NCBI RefSeq assembly: GCF_014595955.1
Contig: NZ_JABVCF010000008.1
Span: 62,001-126,000 of the forward strand
Reading direction: 5' to 3'
DNA from: Pseudaminobacter soli (ex Zhang et al. 2022)
Lineage (GTDB): Bacteria > Pseudomonadota > Alphaproteobacteria > Rhizobiales > Rhizobiaceae
DNA: 64,000 nucleotides
This document shows positions 34,293 to 42,481 of this stretch, one piece after another (the first letter of the stretch is position 1; each line of letters begins with the position of its first letter). The notes under the pieces are model-generated. The model had not been told where the DNA came from. It saw only the letters and a list, made by a program, of their open reading frames with translations, and ran no database searches. The position numbers were made by a program, and so were the translations under genes.

Positions 34293-37007
34293 ATGGACCC
34301 CAGCCTCGCCCGATATATCTGGGTCCACACCTGGCGGCAGCAGATCTGGATCCTGTTCGTCGTCGCCCTGTCGATGATCCCCTACTTCATGTCCTTCGAT
34401 CTGCCCAAGCGGATCGTCAACGGACCGATTCAGGGCCAGGGCTTCGAGACCCCGGGCGCCACCCAGCCCTTCCTGGCGATCGACGTCGACGTGCCGCTGC
34501 TCGGCAGCCTCCATCTGTTCGACGGCTTCCAACTGAACCGCACCCAGACACTGGTCGGGCTGAGCTTGGTCTTTCTGGGCCTGGTGATCGTGAACGGCGC
34601 CTTCAAGCTCTACATCAACACCTACAAGGGCCGGCTTGGCGAGCGCATGCTGCGCCGGATCCGCTTCCAGCTTGTCGACCGGGTGCTTCGCTTCCCACCC
34701 GGTAACTTCAAGCGCATCAAGCCCTCCGAAGTCGCCACCATGGTGAAGGACGAGGTCGAGCCTCTCGGCGGCTTCATCGGCGACGCTTTCGTACAGCCTG
34801 CGCTGCTTGGCGGACAGGCGCTTACGGCGCTCATCTTCATCATCGTCCAAAGTTTCTGGCTGGGCATGATTGCCGCCTTCATCGTGGCCATCCAACTCGT
34901 GCTCATCCCGCAAATGCGCAAGCGGCTGATCCGGCTCGGCCGGGAGCGGCAACTGACGGCACGCGCATTGTCCGGCCGTGTCGGAGAACTCGTCGAAGGC
35001 ATCGGCGCGATCCACATCAACGACACGTCGAACTACGAGCGCGCCGATATCGCGGATCGCTTGGGGCGCATCTTCAAGATCCGCTACGACCTCTACCAGT
35101 GGAAATTCCTCGTCAAGTTCATCAACAACTTCCTCGCCCAGGTCACGCCGTTCCTGTTCTACCTGGTCGGCGGCTGGTTCGCGCTGCAGGGCCGTCTCGA
35201 CATCGGCCAGTTGGTCGCGGTCATCAACGCATACAAGGACCTACCCGGCCCCCTGAAGGAACTCATCGACTGGGACCAGAACCGGCAGGATGTGCAGGTC
35301 AAGTACGCGCAGGTCGTCGAGCAGTTCACTGTCGACACGATCATGGACGAAAAGTTGCAGATGCTCACTCCGCATCCGGTCGGGCCGATCACGGAGCCCC
35401 TCGCAACCTCGCATCTGAGCATGATCGACGACAGCGGCGCCAAGGTCCTGAACCGGGTTTCGGTGCAGATCCATCCCGGCGAGAAGGTCGCCGTGGTCGG
35501 AACCGCGGCAGGCGGAGCGGAAGCGCTGGCAGAGGCGTTTGCACGGTTGGCCTGGCCGGAATCCGGACGCATCAGCATAGGCGACAGGGATCTTCTCGAA
35601 CTCCCCGAAGCCGTCACGGGAAGGCGCATAGCCTATGCCTCGTCGGACACCTACCTGTTCCAGGGATCATTGCGCGACAACTTTCTCTACGGCCTCAAGC
35701 ATGCCCCGCTGAGCGAGCCCAAATACGACGAGGATGCATCGGCCCAACGCCGATGGCACATGGAAGAGGCCAAGATCGCCGGCAATCCCGATTACGATCC
35801 GAACTCGGACTGGGTGGACTATGCCGCGGCGGGAGCGACCGGCCCTGAAGACCTCTACTACGTGCTGCGTCCGGTGCTCGATGCGGTCGTGCTGACCCAG
35901 GACATACTCGACCTCGCGCTTCGCTCACGGGTCGATCCCAAGCTCCATCCGGGGATCACCGGGCGGATCGTGGAAGTGCGCCAGGCACTAAGACAACGAC
36001 TGCACGAACAAGGCTTGAGCAGCCTCATCGCTTCCTTCGAGCCGAACGCGTACAACGTACATGCCACGGTCGGCGAGAACCTTCTGTTCGGCGCAGCGAG
36101 CGGTTCCGAACTCTCCGACAAGGAGCTGGCGCGCAGCGAATATTTCAAGTCCATCCTGAGGGAGGATAGGCTCGGCGAAGACCTCTACCTCATGGGCATA
36201 GCGATCGCCGAGAACGCGATCGAACTGTTCGCCGATCTTCCTCCGGACCATCCGTTCTTCCAGCAACTCGCCTTCATGGCACCCGAGGAGATCCCGGTCT
36301 ATGAGCAACTGCTGCAGCGCCTTCGCGGCAAGCCCTTCGATGTGGTGAACCCCGAGGACAGGGTGAGGATGATCAAACTGTCCTTCGCCTATATCGAGCC
36401 GCGGCATCGCTTCGGCCTGCTCACCCCGGAGCTCATGGACCGGATCGTGGCGGCGCGTCATCGATTCCATAAGGATCTGCCGGAAGACCTGAAGCGCGCG
36501 ATCGAGCGCTACGATCCGGAGAAATACACCACTGCCGCGACCCTGATCGACAATGTCCTGTTCGGGCGCATCGAGCACAACCAGCCCGACGGGCCGGAGC
36601 GCATCCGGTCGCTGGTGCGCGAACTCCTCGACACGCTCGGGCTTCACGACGAGGTGCTGGACATCGGGCTCGAGTTCAACGTGGGTGTCGGCGGCCGGCG
36701 CCTGACAAGCGCACAGCGCCAGAAGCTCGACCTGGCCCGGGCGCTGCTGAAGCGTGGTGACTTCCTCATCCTCAATAGGCCGCTTTCGGCGCTGGACCAA
36801 AGGTCGCAGGATGTAGTCACCAAGAACGTTCTGGAGGAAGTGACACGTGACGGTCGTAATCCTGCGGTCATATGGGTCCTGCCAAACGCGGGTCTCGCGA
36901 ACCTTTTCGAGCGGATAATCGTTTTCCATGGGGGCGAGATTGTTCAGGATGGAACGCCGGAGACTCTGTCGAAGGAAAACGGTATGTTCATGCGACTGGT
37001 GGCATAA
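34293..37007 (+). CDS. ABC exporter-like protein with a catalytically dead, expanded ATPase domain
   Basis: A 904-residue inner-membrane protein. Residues about 1-345 are a type-1 ABC exporter membrane domain: hydrophobic segments near 19-33, 87-102, 170-205 and 283-300, with coupling helices. The rest follows the ATPase-domain order, but every catalytic motif is changed. Walker A is GTAAGGAEA (Lys to Ala409). The Q-loop Gln is Ser451. The signature is LTSAQ (804-808). Walker B and catalytic Glu are LILNRP (N828, R829). The switch His is Pro864. Only the D-loop SALD (832-835) survives. About 340 residues separate LFQGSL (455-460) from the signature, against roughly 100 normally. ATG 34293 follows GGAGGGG; ATG 34233 is an alternative. 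It cannot be an ordinary ATP-driven exporter; a regulated scaffold or a partner of a separate ATPase are possible roles. Confidence 0.85.
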   Translation: MDPSLARYIWVHTWRQQIWILFVVALSMIPYFMSFDLPKRIVNGPIQGQGFETPGATQPFLAIDVDVPLLGSLHLFDGFQLNRTQTLVGLSLVFLGLVIVNGAFKLYINTYKGRLGERMLRRIRFQLVDRVLRFPPGNFKRIKPSEVATMVKDEVEPLGGFIGDAFVQPALLGGQALTALIFIIVQSFWLGMIAAFIVAIQLVLIPQMRKRLIRLGRERQLTARALSGRVGELVEGIGAIHINDTSNYERADIADRLGRIFKIRYDLYQWKFLVKFINNFLAQVTPFLFYLVGGWFALQGRLDIGQLVAVINAYKDLPGPLKELIDWDQNRQDVQVKYAQVVEQFTVDTIMDEKLQMLTPHPVGPITEPLATSHLSMIDDSGAKVLNRVSVQIHPGEKVAVVGTAAGGAEALAEAFARLAWPESGRISIGDRDLLELPEAVTGRRIAYASSDTYLFQGSLRDNFLYGLKHAPLSEPKYDEDASAQRRWHMEEAKIAGNPDYDPNSDWVDYAAAGATGPEDLYYVLRPVLDAVVLTQDILDLALRSRVDPKLHPGITGRIVEVRQALRQRLHEQGLSSLIASFEPNAYNVHATVGENLLFGAASGSELSDKELARSEYFKSILREDRLGEDLYLMGIAIAENAIELFADLPPDHPFFQQLAFMAPEEIPVYEQLLQRLRGKPFDVVNPEDRVRMIKLSFAYIEPRHRFGLLTPELMDRIVAARHRFHKDLPEDLKRAIERYDPEKYTTAATLIDNVLFGRIEHNQPDGPERIRSLVRELLDTLGLHDEVLDIGLEFNVGVGGRRLTSAQRQKLDLARALLKRGDFLILNRPLSALDQRSQDVVTKNVLEEVTRDGRNPAVIWVLPNAGLANLFERIIVFHGGEIVQDGTPETLSKENGMFMRLVA

Positions 37008-37045
37008 GGACACCGCTGGGCGATGATCTTCGGGGCTGGACGATC

Positions 37046-37510
37046 ATGCTGCTAAACGACGAAGTTGGGACATTGCGGAAGATACCGCTTTTCTCGCGCG
37101 TCGCTCCGGCCAAGCTGAAGCTCCTGGCCTTCACCTCCGACCGTGTGACCTACAACGAGGGTCAGACGCTGTTCCATCAGGGCGACGAAGGAGACGCGGC
37201 TTACGTCGTGCTCTCGGGCAGGGCCGACGTCATCGTCGATTCCCCGACCGGCCAGATCAAGGTGGCCGAGGTGGAGCCGAATGAAATCGTTGGCGAGATC
37301 GCCATCCTCTGCGATGTCTCCCGAACGGCGACTGTTCGGGCAGCAGCCCCGCTCGAAGTGCTACGCATCCGCAAGGACCACTTCCTGCGGCTGCTCACCG
37401 AGTTTCCGGAGATGACGGTCGAAATCGTCAAGGTGCTGGCCGACCGCCTCAGTCACACGACGGCGGAACTGACGGCCGCCCGCAGCAAGGCGAGGCAGAC
37501 AAATTCGTAG
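37046..37510 (+). CDS. Stand-alone cyclic nucleotide-binding domain protein
   Basis: A 154-residue protein consisting of one cNMP-binding beta-barrel domain with a short C-terminal helix. The phosphate-binding cassette is intact: GEIAIL (G83, E84) and SRTATV (R93, T94). There is no DNA-binding helix-turn-helix, kinase or channel domain, so it must act by binding a partner protein. It begins 39 bases after the dead ABC-like gene and precedes the metallo-hydrolase gene by 26 bases, so the three probably form one transcript. The obvious candidate partner is the ABC-like protein; that is inference. Confidence 0.9.
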   Translation: MLLNDEVGTLRKIPLFSRVAPAKLKLLAFTSDRVTYNEGQTLFHQGDEGDAAYVVLSGRADVIVDSPTGQIKVAEVEPNEIVGEIAILCDVSRTATVRAAAPLEVLRIRKDHFLRLLTEFPEMTVEIVKVLADRLSHTTAELTAARSKARQTNS

Positions 37511-37535
37511 CGCGCGCGCCAAGCCGAGCCCAATC

Positions 37536-38510
37536 ATGGGCGCAACACCCGCCAGCAGTCAGGCTGCCTCTTGCGTCCTGCCCAAAGCCGCCCCCGTGCG
37601 GAGCCTCCGGGCCGTCGACGCATCCCGGACCCAATCGCCAGCAGAGGCCGCGGGCAGAGACGACAGCCTTCAGGTACGGATATGGGGCGCGCGCGGCAGC
37701 GTGCCGGTCTCCGGAAGCGAGTTTCGCCGATATGGCGGCAACACCGCCTGCGTTGAGGTTTCATGCGGCGGCCGAACCCTGCTCTTCGATGCAGGGACGG
37801 GGATCAAGCCCGCCGGCATCCAACTGCTCAAGGAGGGAGTGCGCGAGGTGCATCTCTTCTTCACGCATTTCCACTACGACCACGTGCAGGGCTTTCCGTT
37901 CTTTGCGCCGCTGTACGATTGCGCCATCGGGGTCCAGATCTGGTCCGGCCTGACGGAGGTCATGACCACCGAGGAGATGCTGCGGGAACTGATGCAGCCG
38001 CCATGGTTTCCGGTCGGCATCGGGATCTGCAGCGCTTCACTAGACGCGCGGGACCTGAAAGCCGGGGACGTGCTCAATCCCTGGCCGGAGGTGACGATCC
38101 GGACGGCCCGCCTGAACCACCCCGGCGGCTGCATAGGTTACCGCGTGGAATTCGGCGGCCGGGCCGTGGCCCTTGTATTCGATACCGAGCACGTCGAGGG
38201 AAAGCCTGACGCGAACGTCCTGTCACTGATCGAGAAGGCCGACCTCGTCCTTTACGACGCCGCCTACACCGACGAGGAGATGGCCAAGTACCGCGGCTTC
38301 GGGCATTCGAGCTGGCAGGAGGGCGTTCGCCTGTGCAAGGCCGCGGGTGCACGCAGGCTCGGGTTGTTCCACCACGATCCTTTCCGGACGGATGCGGCGC
38401 TGGCGAAGATCGAAGCGAAGGCCAAGGCGGAATTCCCTGGCGCGTTCGCCGCGCGTGACGGCCAGTCGATCGAGATCGCCTCTGCTGAGGCGAAACAGGC
38501 AACAGCTTAG
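37536..38510 (+). CDS. MBL-fold metallo-hydrolase, possible phosphodiesterase
   Basis: A 324-residue metallo-beta-lactamase-fold protein. The metal motif HFHYDH is at 111-116, with downstream VFDTEH, GFGHSS and LGLFHHDP supplying the further His/Asp ligands. The opening VRIWGARGSVPVSG...YGGNTACVEV is shared with PhnP/ribonuclease Z-like phosphodiesterases of this superfamily. The first ~43 residues are disordered-looking, and the true start may be later. Its place in a cyclic-nucleotide gene set makes cNMP hydrolysis an attractive but untested role. It ends 10 bases before a convergent gene. Confidence 0.85.
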   Translation: MGATPASSQAASCVLPKAAPVRSLRAVDASRTQSPAEAAGRDDSLQVRIWGARGSVPVSGSEFRRYGGNTACVEVSCGGRTLLFDAGTGIKPAGIQLLKEGVREVHLFFTHFHYDHVQGFPFFAPLYDCAIGVQIWSGLTEVMTTEEMLRELMQPPWFPVGIGICSASLDARDLKAGDVLNPWPEVTIRTARLNHPGGCIGYRVEFGGRAVALVFDTEHVEGKPDANVLSLIEKADLVLYDAAYTDEEMAKYRGFGHSSWQEGVRLCKAAGARRLGLFHHDPFRTDAALAKIEAKAKAEFPGAFAARDGQSIEIASAEAKQATA

Positions 38511-38520
38511 TCGAAAGCTC

Positions 38521-39285
38521 TTATCGGCTGCCCGGCGTCGCCGCATCCTCGGCGAGCAACTCATCGACATCGACCCAGCGGCAAAGCCCGGCAGTCTCCG
38601 CAAACAGCCGCTCCAAAAACACCCACGCCGCCTCGTCATGAACCAGGTGGTGGGTGAGCACTCCGATCGCCGGCGCGTGACCCACTCGTGCAGCTTCAAG
38701 CTGGGCGACGATCTCCGCCACGAGCGCAGCGTGCGGCCGGCAGCCGCGGGTGCCGTGCCAGTCCATGATGTCGATCGTCGAATTGACCAGCGGCAGGGCC
38801 GCCGGCTTGGGCGGGCCGAATACGGACAGGGCGGAAAATCCCACTTCGCGCAGGCTTGGTGTCAGAGCCGCATCAATCCGGTTCCACGGGGGCACGAGGA
38901 CCGGGGACCACCGGGCGAACAGATCGTCCATCTTCGCCAGCGATTGGCGGAGTTCGTCCAACACCATCCCTGCCGGGCGATGGGGCCCGAGTTCCTGCTT
39001 CTTCTGATCGGCGGGCGCGTGGTTTTCGTGTGTCCAGCCGTGAACCACCGGCCGGACATGCTTCCTGCCATCAACGTAGCTTGCCAGTCCCGGATCGGCA
39101 TGGGCAGGAATGACGGCGAGAGCGATGGGCACGCGAAAATCCGCTGTGAGATCGACCAGGCGCTCCATCGGTTTGGTTCGCTCGATCGCGTCGTCGTCAC
39201 GCAGCCAGAACACCGGCTGCTGCCCGGAGTCGCGCCATCTCTGAAGGGCGTCCGCCAGGGGTTGCCAGACGTGATCCTCCGTCAT
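38521..39285 (-). CDS. Polysaccharide deacetylase-like protein
   Basis: A 254-residue protein with the carbohydrate esterase 4-like (NodB-like) barrel features: an early metal-binding acidic triad in FWLRDDDA, then VVHGWTHENH with the two metal His, and VPPWNR. No signal peptide is present, so it acts in the cytoplasm or is unconventional. It overlaps the GT4 gene downstream by four bases on the same strand, a two-gene minus-strand unit inside the cluster. De-N-acetylation of a sugar precursor or lipid-linked glycan is plausible. Confidence 0.8.
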   Translation of the reverse strand: MTEDHVWQPLADALQRWRDSGQQPVFWLRDDDAIERTKPMERLVDLTADFRVPIALAVIPAHADPGLASYVDGRKHVRPVVHGWTHENHAPADQKKQELGPHRPAGMVLDELRQSLAKMDDLFARWSPVLVPPWNRIDAALTPSLREVGFSALSVFGPPKPAALPLVNSTIDIMDWHGTRGCRPHAALVAEIVAQLEAARVGHAPAIGVLTHHLVHDEAAWVFLERLFAETAGLCRWVDVDELLAEDAATPGSR

Positions 39286-40361
39286 GGCTCGAACCTCGCA
39301 AGCAAGGCAGAAAGACGGTCGGCCGCGCGGTCGAGCGATCGCTCGGCGAAGACGAAGCGGCGTGCCTGTTCGCGCAGCGTTTTGCGCAGGTCCGGCTGTT
39401 CATGCAGGCGCCTGATAGCAGCCGCATAAGCGTCCAGATCGCCTTCCCGAGTCAGAATACCGGTGGCGCCGTCGATCACCACCTCCGGAACCCCCGCCAC
39501 GGCCTGCGCCACCACCGGCAGCCCCGCAGCCTGAGCTTCGAGGTAGGCCAGACCAAAGGCTTCTCCGATCCCCGGCCAGACGTAGAGATCGCCTTCGGCC
39601 AGAATCCTCGGCAGATCTTTGGGCGGCCTCTCGCCCAGCCAGTCGACCCGGTCCGGCGGGAAATCCGCAAAAAGTGATCGAACCTCATCCCCGGCCGCGC
39701 CGTCCCCCACGATGAAAAGTGTCCACGGCAGATCGAGGCATCGTCTCAGTGCTCGAGCCAGGAAACGGTAGCTTTCCAGCTTGTCGCCGGGCCGCATCAT
39801 GGCGACCGTCATCAAGCGCGGCGGGAACGAGCCGGCTCTGGCAAGGGTGAATGCAGCGCAATCGATGAAGGGCGGCAGCATCGCCAACCGCTCCTCGGCA
39901 ACTACGGTCCTGAGGCCTTCCCGGTCGCGTTGCGTAAAGCAGATGTTGAGTGCGGCCTGGCGCAACCCGGCTTCCACAACCGCCTGCGAGTGAGCCCAGG
40001 GCCCCTCCCCGCGGCGGCGTGAATAGGACGCCTCGGCAGTGACATAGGGAATGGCGAGCGCCGACGAGAGCAGCGGGCCGAGGAAGTCCGGCGCCTTGTA
40101 GTAGGGGTGGTAGCAGAAGAACAGATCGGGTGCACCGCTCCCGCGCCACTCGGTCAGAAGCCGCTCGGCTTCGGCGGTGCCGGCCGCTTGCCGTTCCGGA
40201 AACGTGTCTGGACTCGAGCCGTAGCCGCGAAGCTCCGACGCGACGAAAACCATATGGCCGACACGCCGCAGCGCCTCGATCAGCAGCCGCGCCATCAGCC
40301 GGTCGCCCGACGGAACGGGGTGATCCGGCGCCTTCATCGGCGCGTAGAAGGCGATCTTCAT
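39282..40361 (-). CDS. GT4 family glycosyltransferase B
   Basis: A 359-residue GT-B glycosyltransferase beginning MKIAFYAPMKAPDHPVPSGDR. It has WTLFIVGDGAAGDEV, VDWLGERPPKDLPRILAEGDLYVWPG and the donor-site EAFGLAYLEAQAAGLPVVA with GVPEVV. ATG 40361 is preferred to the longer open frame, whose extra 50 residues are not GT-like. The gene order is GT first, then the deacetylase, with overlapping ends. It is divergent from the DUF3095 gene, so 40362-40454 should hold promoters for both directions. Confidence 0.87.
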   Translation of the reverse strand: MKIAFYAPMKAPDHPVPSGDRLMARLLIEALRRVGHMVFVASELRGYGSSPDTFPERQAAGTAEAERLLTEWRGSGAPDLFFCYHPYYKAPDFLGPLLSSALAIPYVTAEASYSRRRGEGPWAHSQAVVEAGLRQAALNICFTQRDREGLRTVVAEERLAMLPPFIDCAAFTLARAGSFPPRLMTVAMMRPGDKLESYRFLARALRRCLDLPWTLFIVGDGAAGDEVRSLFADFPPDRVDWLGERPPKDLPRILAEGDLYVWPGIGEAFGLAYLEAQAAGLPVVAQAVAGVPEVVIDGATGILTREGDLDAYAAAIRRLHEQPDLRKTLREQARRFVFAERSLDRAADRLSALLARFEP

Positions 40362-40454
40362 GCGCCTGCCTATGGCTGCGGCGGGTGGCCAAGTCAATTT
40401 GCGGATGGCGAGGCCCATCCGGGAGCACCATATGAGTGTGCCAAGAAGAGGCTG

Positions 40455-41621
40455 ATGGAGCCGCACATGCCGGATGACCGCTTCCTCGCTTCCATCCCGA
40501 CCTTCTCGCAATTCGAAGGGGTGGCGGATGTCCGAAACTACAGGCCCCTGCCGGAAGACTGGGCGTTGGCGACGACCGACATCGTCGGCTCGACCCAGGC
40601 GATCGACCGAGGTCGCTACAAGGCCGTCAACATGGCCGGGGCCAGCATGATCTCGGCGCTCCTCAACGCGCTCGGGCGGCGCGACCTGCCCTTTGTGTTC
40701 GGCGGCGACGGTGCCGTCGTAGCGGTCCCAGGAAGACTACGTAACATAGCGGTCACTGCGCTGGCCGCTACCCAGACCTGGGTGGCGGACGAACTCGATC
40801 TCACCATGCGCGCCGCGATCGTGCCGATCGGTGACATCAGGGCGCGCGGGTTGGATGTGCGGGTGGCGATGTTCAACGCGAGCCCGGGCGTGTCCTACGC
40901 GATGTTCACCGGCGGCGGGGCAAGCTGGGCCGAAGCAGAGATGAAGGCCGGCCGCTACGTGGTTCCTGCCGCCCCCGGCGGGACGAGGCCCGATCTCACG
41001 GGTCTCTCCTGCCGCTGGGATCCCATCCAGGCCACTCGCGGCGAGATTGTCTCCATCATCGCCGTTCCCGTGAGCGGAACGGCAACGGCGGCATTCCAGC
41101 AACTCGTCACCGACGTGCTCGCCATAGCCGGCCAGCAGCACCGCGGCGGACACCCGGTCTCAGTTGAGGCGCTGCACATCCGTTTTCCCCCAAGCGGCAT
41201 CGATGCGGAAGCACGCGCCCTTGCACCCGCCGGCCGAAGGCTATTCGCCAAGATCCCCATCCTGCTCCAGACCGCAGCCCTGAATTTCTCGCGGGCGACC
41301 GGTCTGGGCCTCGGCAGGTTCAACGGCCGCCACTATGTCGAGGAAGTCACCGCGAATTCGGACTTCCGGAAATTCGACGACGGACTGAAGCTGACCCTCG
41401 ATCTCGATGCGGCGGCCGTCGACGGGATAGAGCAGCGCCTGAAGCAAGCGGAGGCGGAAGGTGTCGCGCGATACGGACTGCACCGGCAGGATTCGGCTCT
41501 GATGACCTGCCTGGTGGCGTCGCCGCTCCAGGGCGATCACATGCACTTCATCGATGGCGCCGCAGGCGGTTATGCCATGGCCGCGTCCAACCTCAAGGCG
41601 AAGGCCGTCGCGGCTGCATGA
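40455..41621 (+). CDS. DUF3095 protein with class III cyclase-like N-terminus
   Basis: A 388-residue protein recognised as DUF3095. Residues 35-95 read like the catalytic core of class III nucleotidyl cyclases: an Asp in ATTDIVGST (D42, first metal ligand position) and a second in FGGDGAVVAV (D85). The rest (FTGGGASWAEAEMKAG, CRWDPIQATRGEIVSII) is specific to this family, whose function is unknown. No transmembrane segment. ATG 40455 or ATG 40467 could be used, the latter with GGAG six bases upstream. It starts a plus-strand run with the FkbM methyltransferase, cyclase and lyase genes. Enzyme activity is inference. Confidence 0.85.
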   Translation: MEPHMPDDRFLASIPTFSQFEGVADVRNYRPLPEDWALATTDIVGSTQAIDRGRYKAVNMAGASMISALLNALGRRDLPFVFGGDGAVVAVPGRLRNIAVTALAATQTWVADELDLTMRAAIVPIGDIRARGLDVRVAMFNASPGVSYAMFTGGGASWAEAEMKAGRYVVPAAPGGTRPDLTGLSCRWDPIQATRGEIVSIIAVPVSGTATAAFQQLVTDVLAIAGQQHRGGHPVSVEALHIRFPPSGIDAEARALAPAGRRLFAKIPILLQTAALNFSRATGLGLGRFNGRHYVEEVTANSDFRKFDDGLKLTLDLDAAAVDGIEQRLKQAEAEGVARYGLHRQDSALMTCLVASPLQGDHMHFIDGAAGGYAMAASNLKAKAVAAA

Positions 41622-41671
41622 CGTAGTCAACCAGATCGGCCGGGATACATGCCGGCCATCTGCAGCAGCTT

Positions 41672-42466
41672 ATGGGCGTTCGCGAATATATCGCGCCTGA
41701 CGTCCGAACAATCGACGTCAGCTATTTTGGGCACACCGTCGCTCTGCCCGATCTCCCGGAGTATCGAAAATTCTATCTGCGGCTGGCTGCGCGAAGCTGG
41801 GAGCCCGGCACCTTCCGCGTCCTCGAACGCCACCTCGATCGGGAAACCGTGTTCGTCGACATAGGCGCCTGGATCGGTGTCACGCCCTTCTATGCCGCCG
41901 AAATTGCGAAATCCGTCGTCGCCGTCGACCCTGACCCGAAATGCGCCGCCCTGCTCCAGCGGCTGGCTCAGCGCCTGCCCAATGTCACCGTCCTCGCGGG
42001 CGCATTGTCGGATCGCCGGTCCGTCTCGGTGCATGCGGTGAAAGGCTTCGGCAGTTCCGAGACAAGCGTCCTGCCGATCGGAAACGGGGAATGCGCGACG
42101 GCCGAGGGTTTTAGCCTGCGCGAGATCATGGAGCATGCGGAGGGCGCTCCCTGCATGGTCAAGGTGGACATCGAAGGGTACGAATACGAGATGGCTCAGC
42201 AACTGGCGCAGCTAAGCGGATATCCTGCCAAGGCCCTCCAGATTGCCGTCCACCCGGAGTTGTTCGAGCGGACCCTGGCCGGCGGCCGCGTCATGCGCCG
42301 GCTCAGGACCGCTTTGGCAACCTGGCGCCTTGGCCGCATGTTCAAACCTCAATTTTGCGGCCCATCACTGGTTCACTATCCGGGTCTCCATTCCTACATA
42401 GCTTTCGGCATCATCCTGAGGTCCAGGCCGAAGGGTGCTGATCTCGTCTTCGAACAAAGAACCTGA
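41672..42466 (+). CDS. FkbM family methyltransferase
   Basis: A 264-residue SAM-dependent O-methyltransferase of the FkbM group. Motif I is FVDIGAWIGVTPFYAAEI near residue 62, with an acidic loop VVAVDPDPKC and the family's MVKVDIEGYEYEMAQQL near residue 160. FkbM enzymes often methylate sugar hydroxyls in polysaccharide clusters. It lies 50 bases after DUF3095 and 15 bases before the cyclase gene, consistent with one operon. It probably decorates the glycan made by the neighbouring transferases. Confidence 0.9.
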   Translation: MGVREYIAPDVRTIDVSYFGHTVALPDLPEYRKFYLRLAARSWEPGTFRVLERHLDRETVFVDIGAWIGVTPFYAAEIAKSVVAVDPDPKCAALLQRLAQRLPNVTVLAGALSDRRSVSVHAVKGFGSSETSVLPIGNGECATAEGFSLREIMEHAEGAPCMVKVDIEGYEYEMAQQLAQLSGYPAKALQIAVHPELFERTLAGGRVMRRLRTALATWRLGRMFKPQFCGPSLVHYPGLHSYIAFGIILRSRPKGADLVFEQRT

Positions 42467-42481
42467 ACGAGCGGACACCGC

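Noticed and set aside
34233-37007. The ABC-like gene as a frameshifted or decaying transporter
   Set aside because: The frame is uninterrupted for over 900 codons, with normal codon use and preserved motif order, so it is better explained as a specialised protein.
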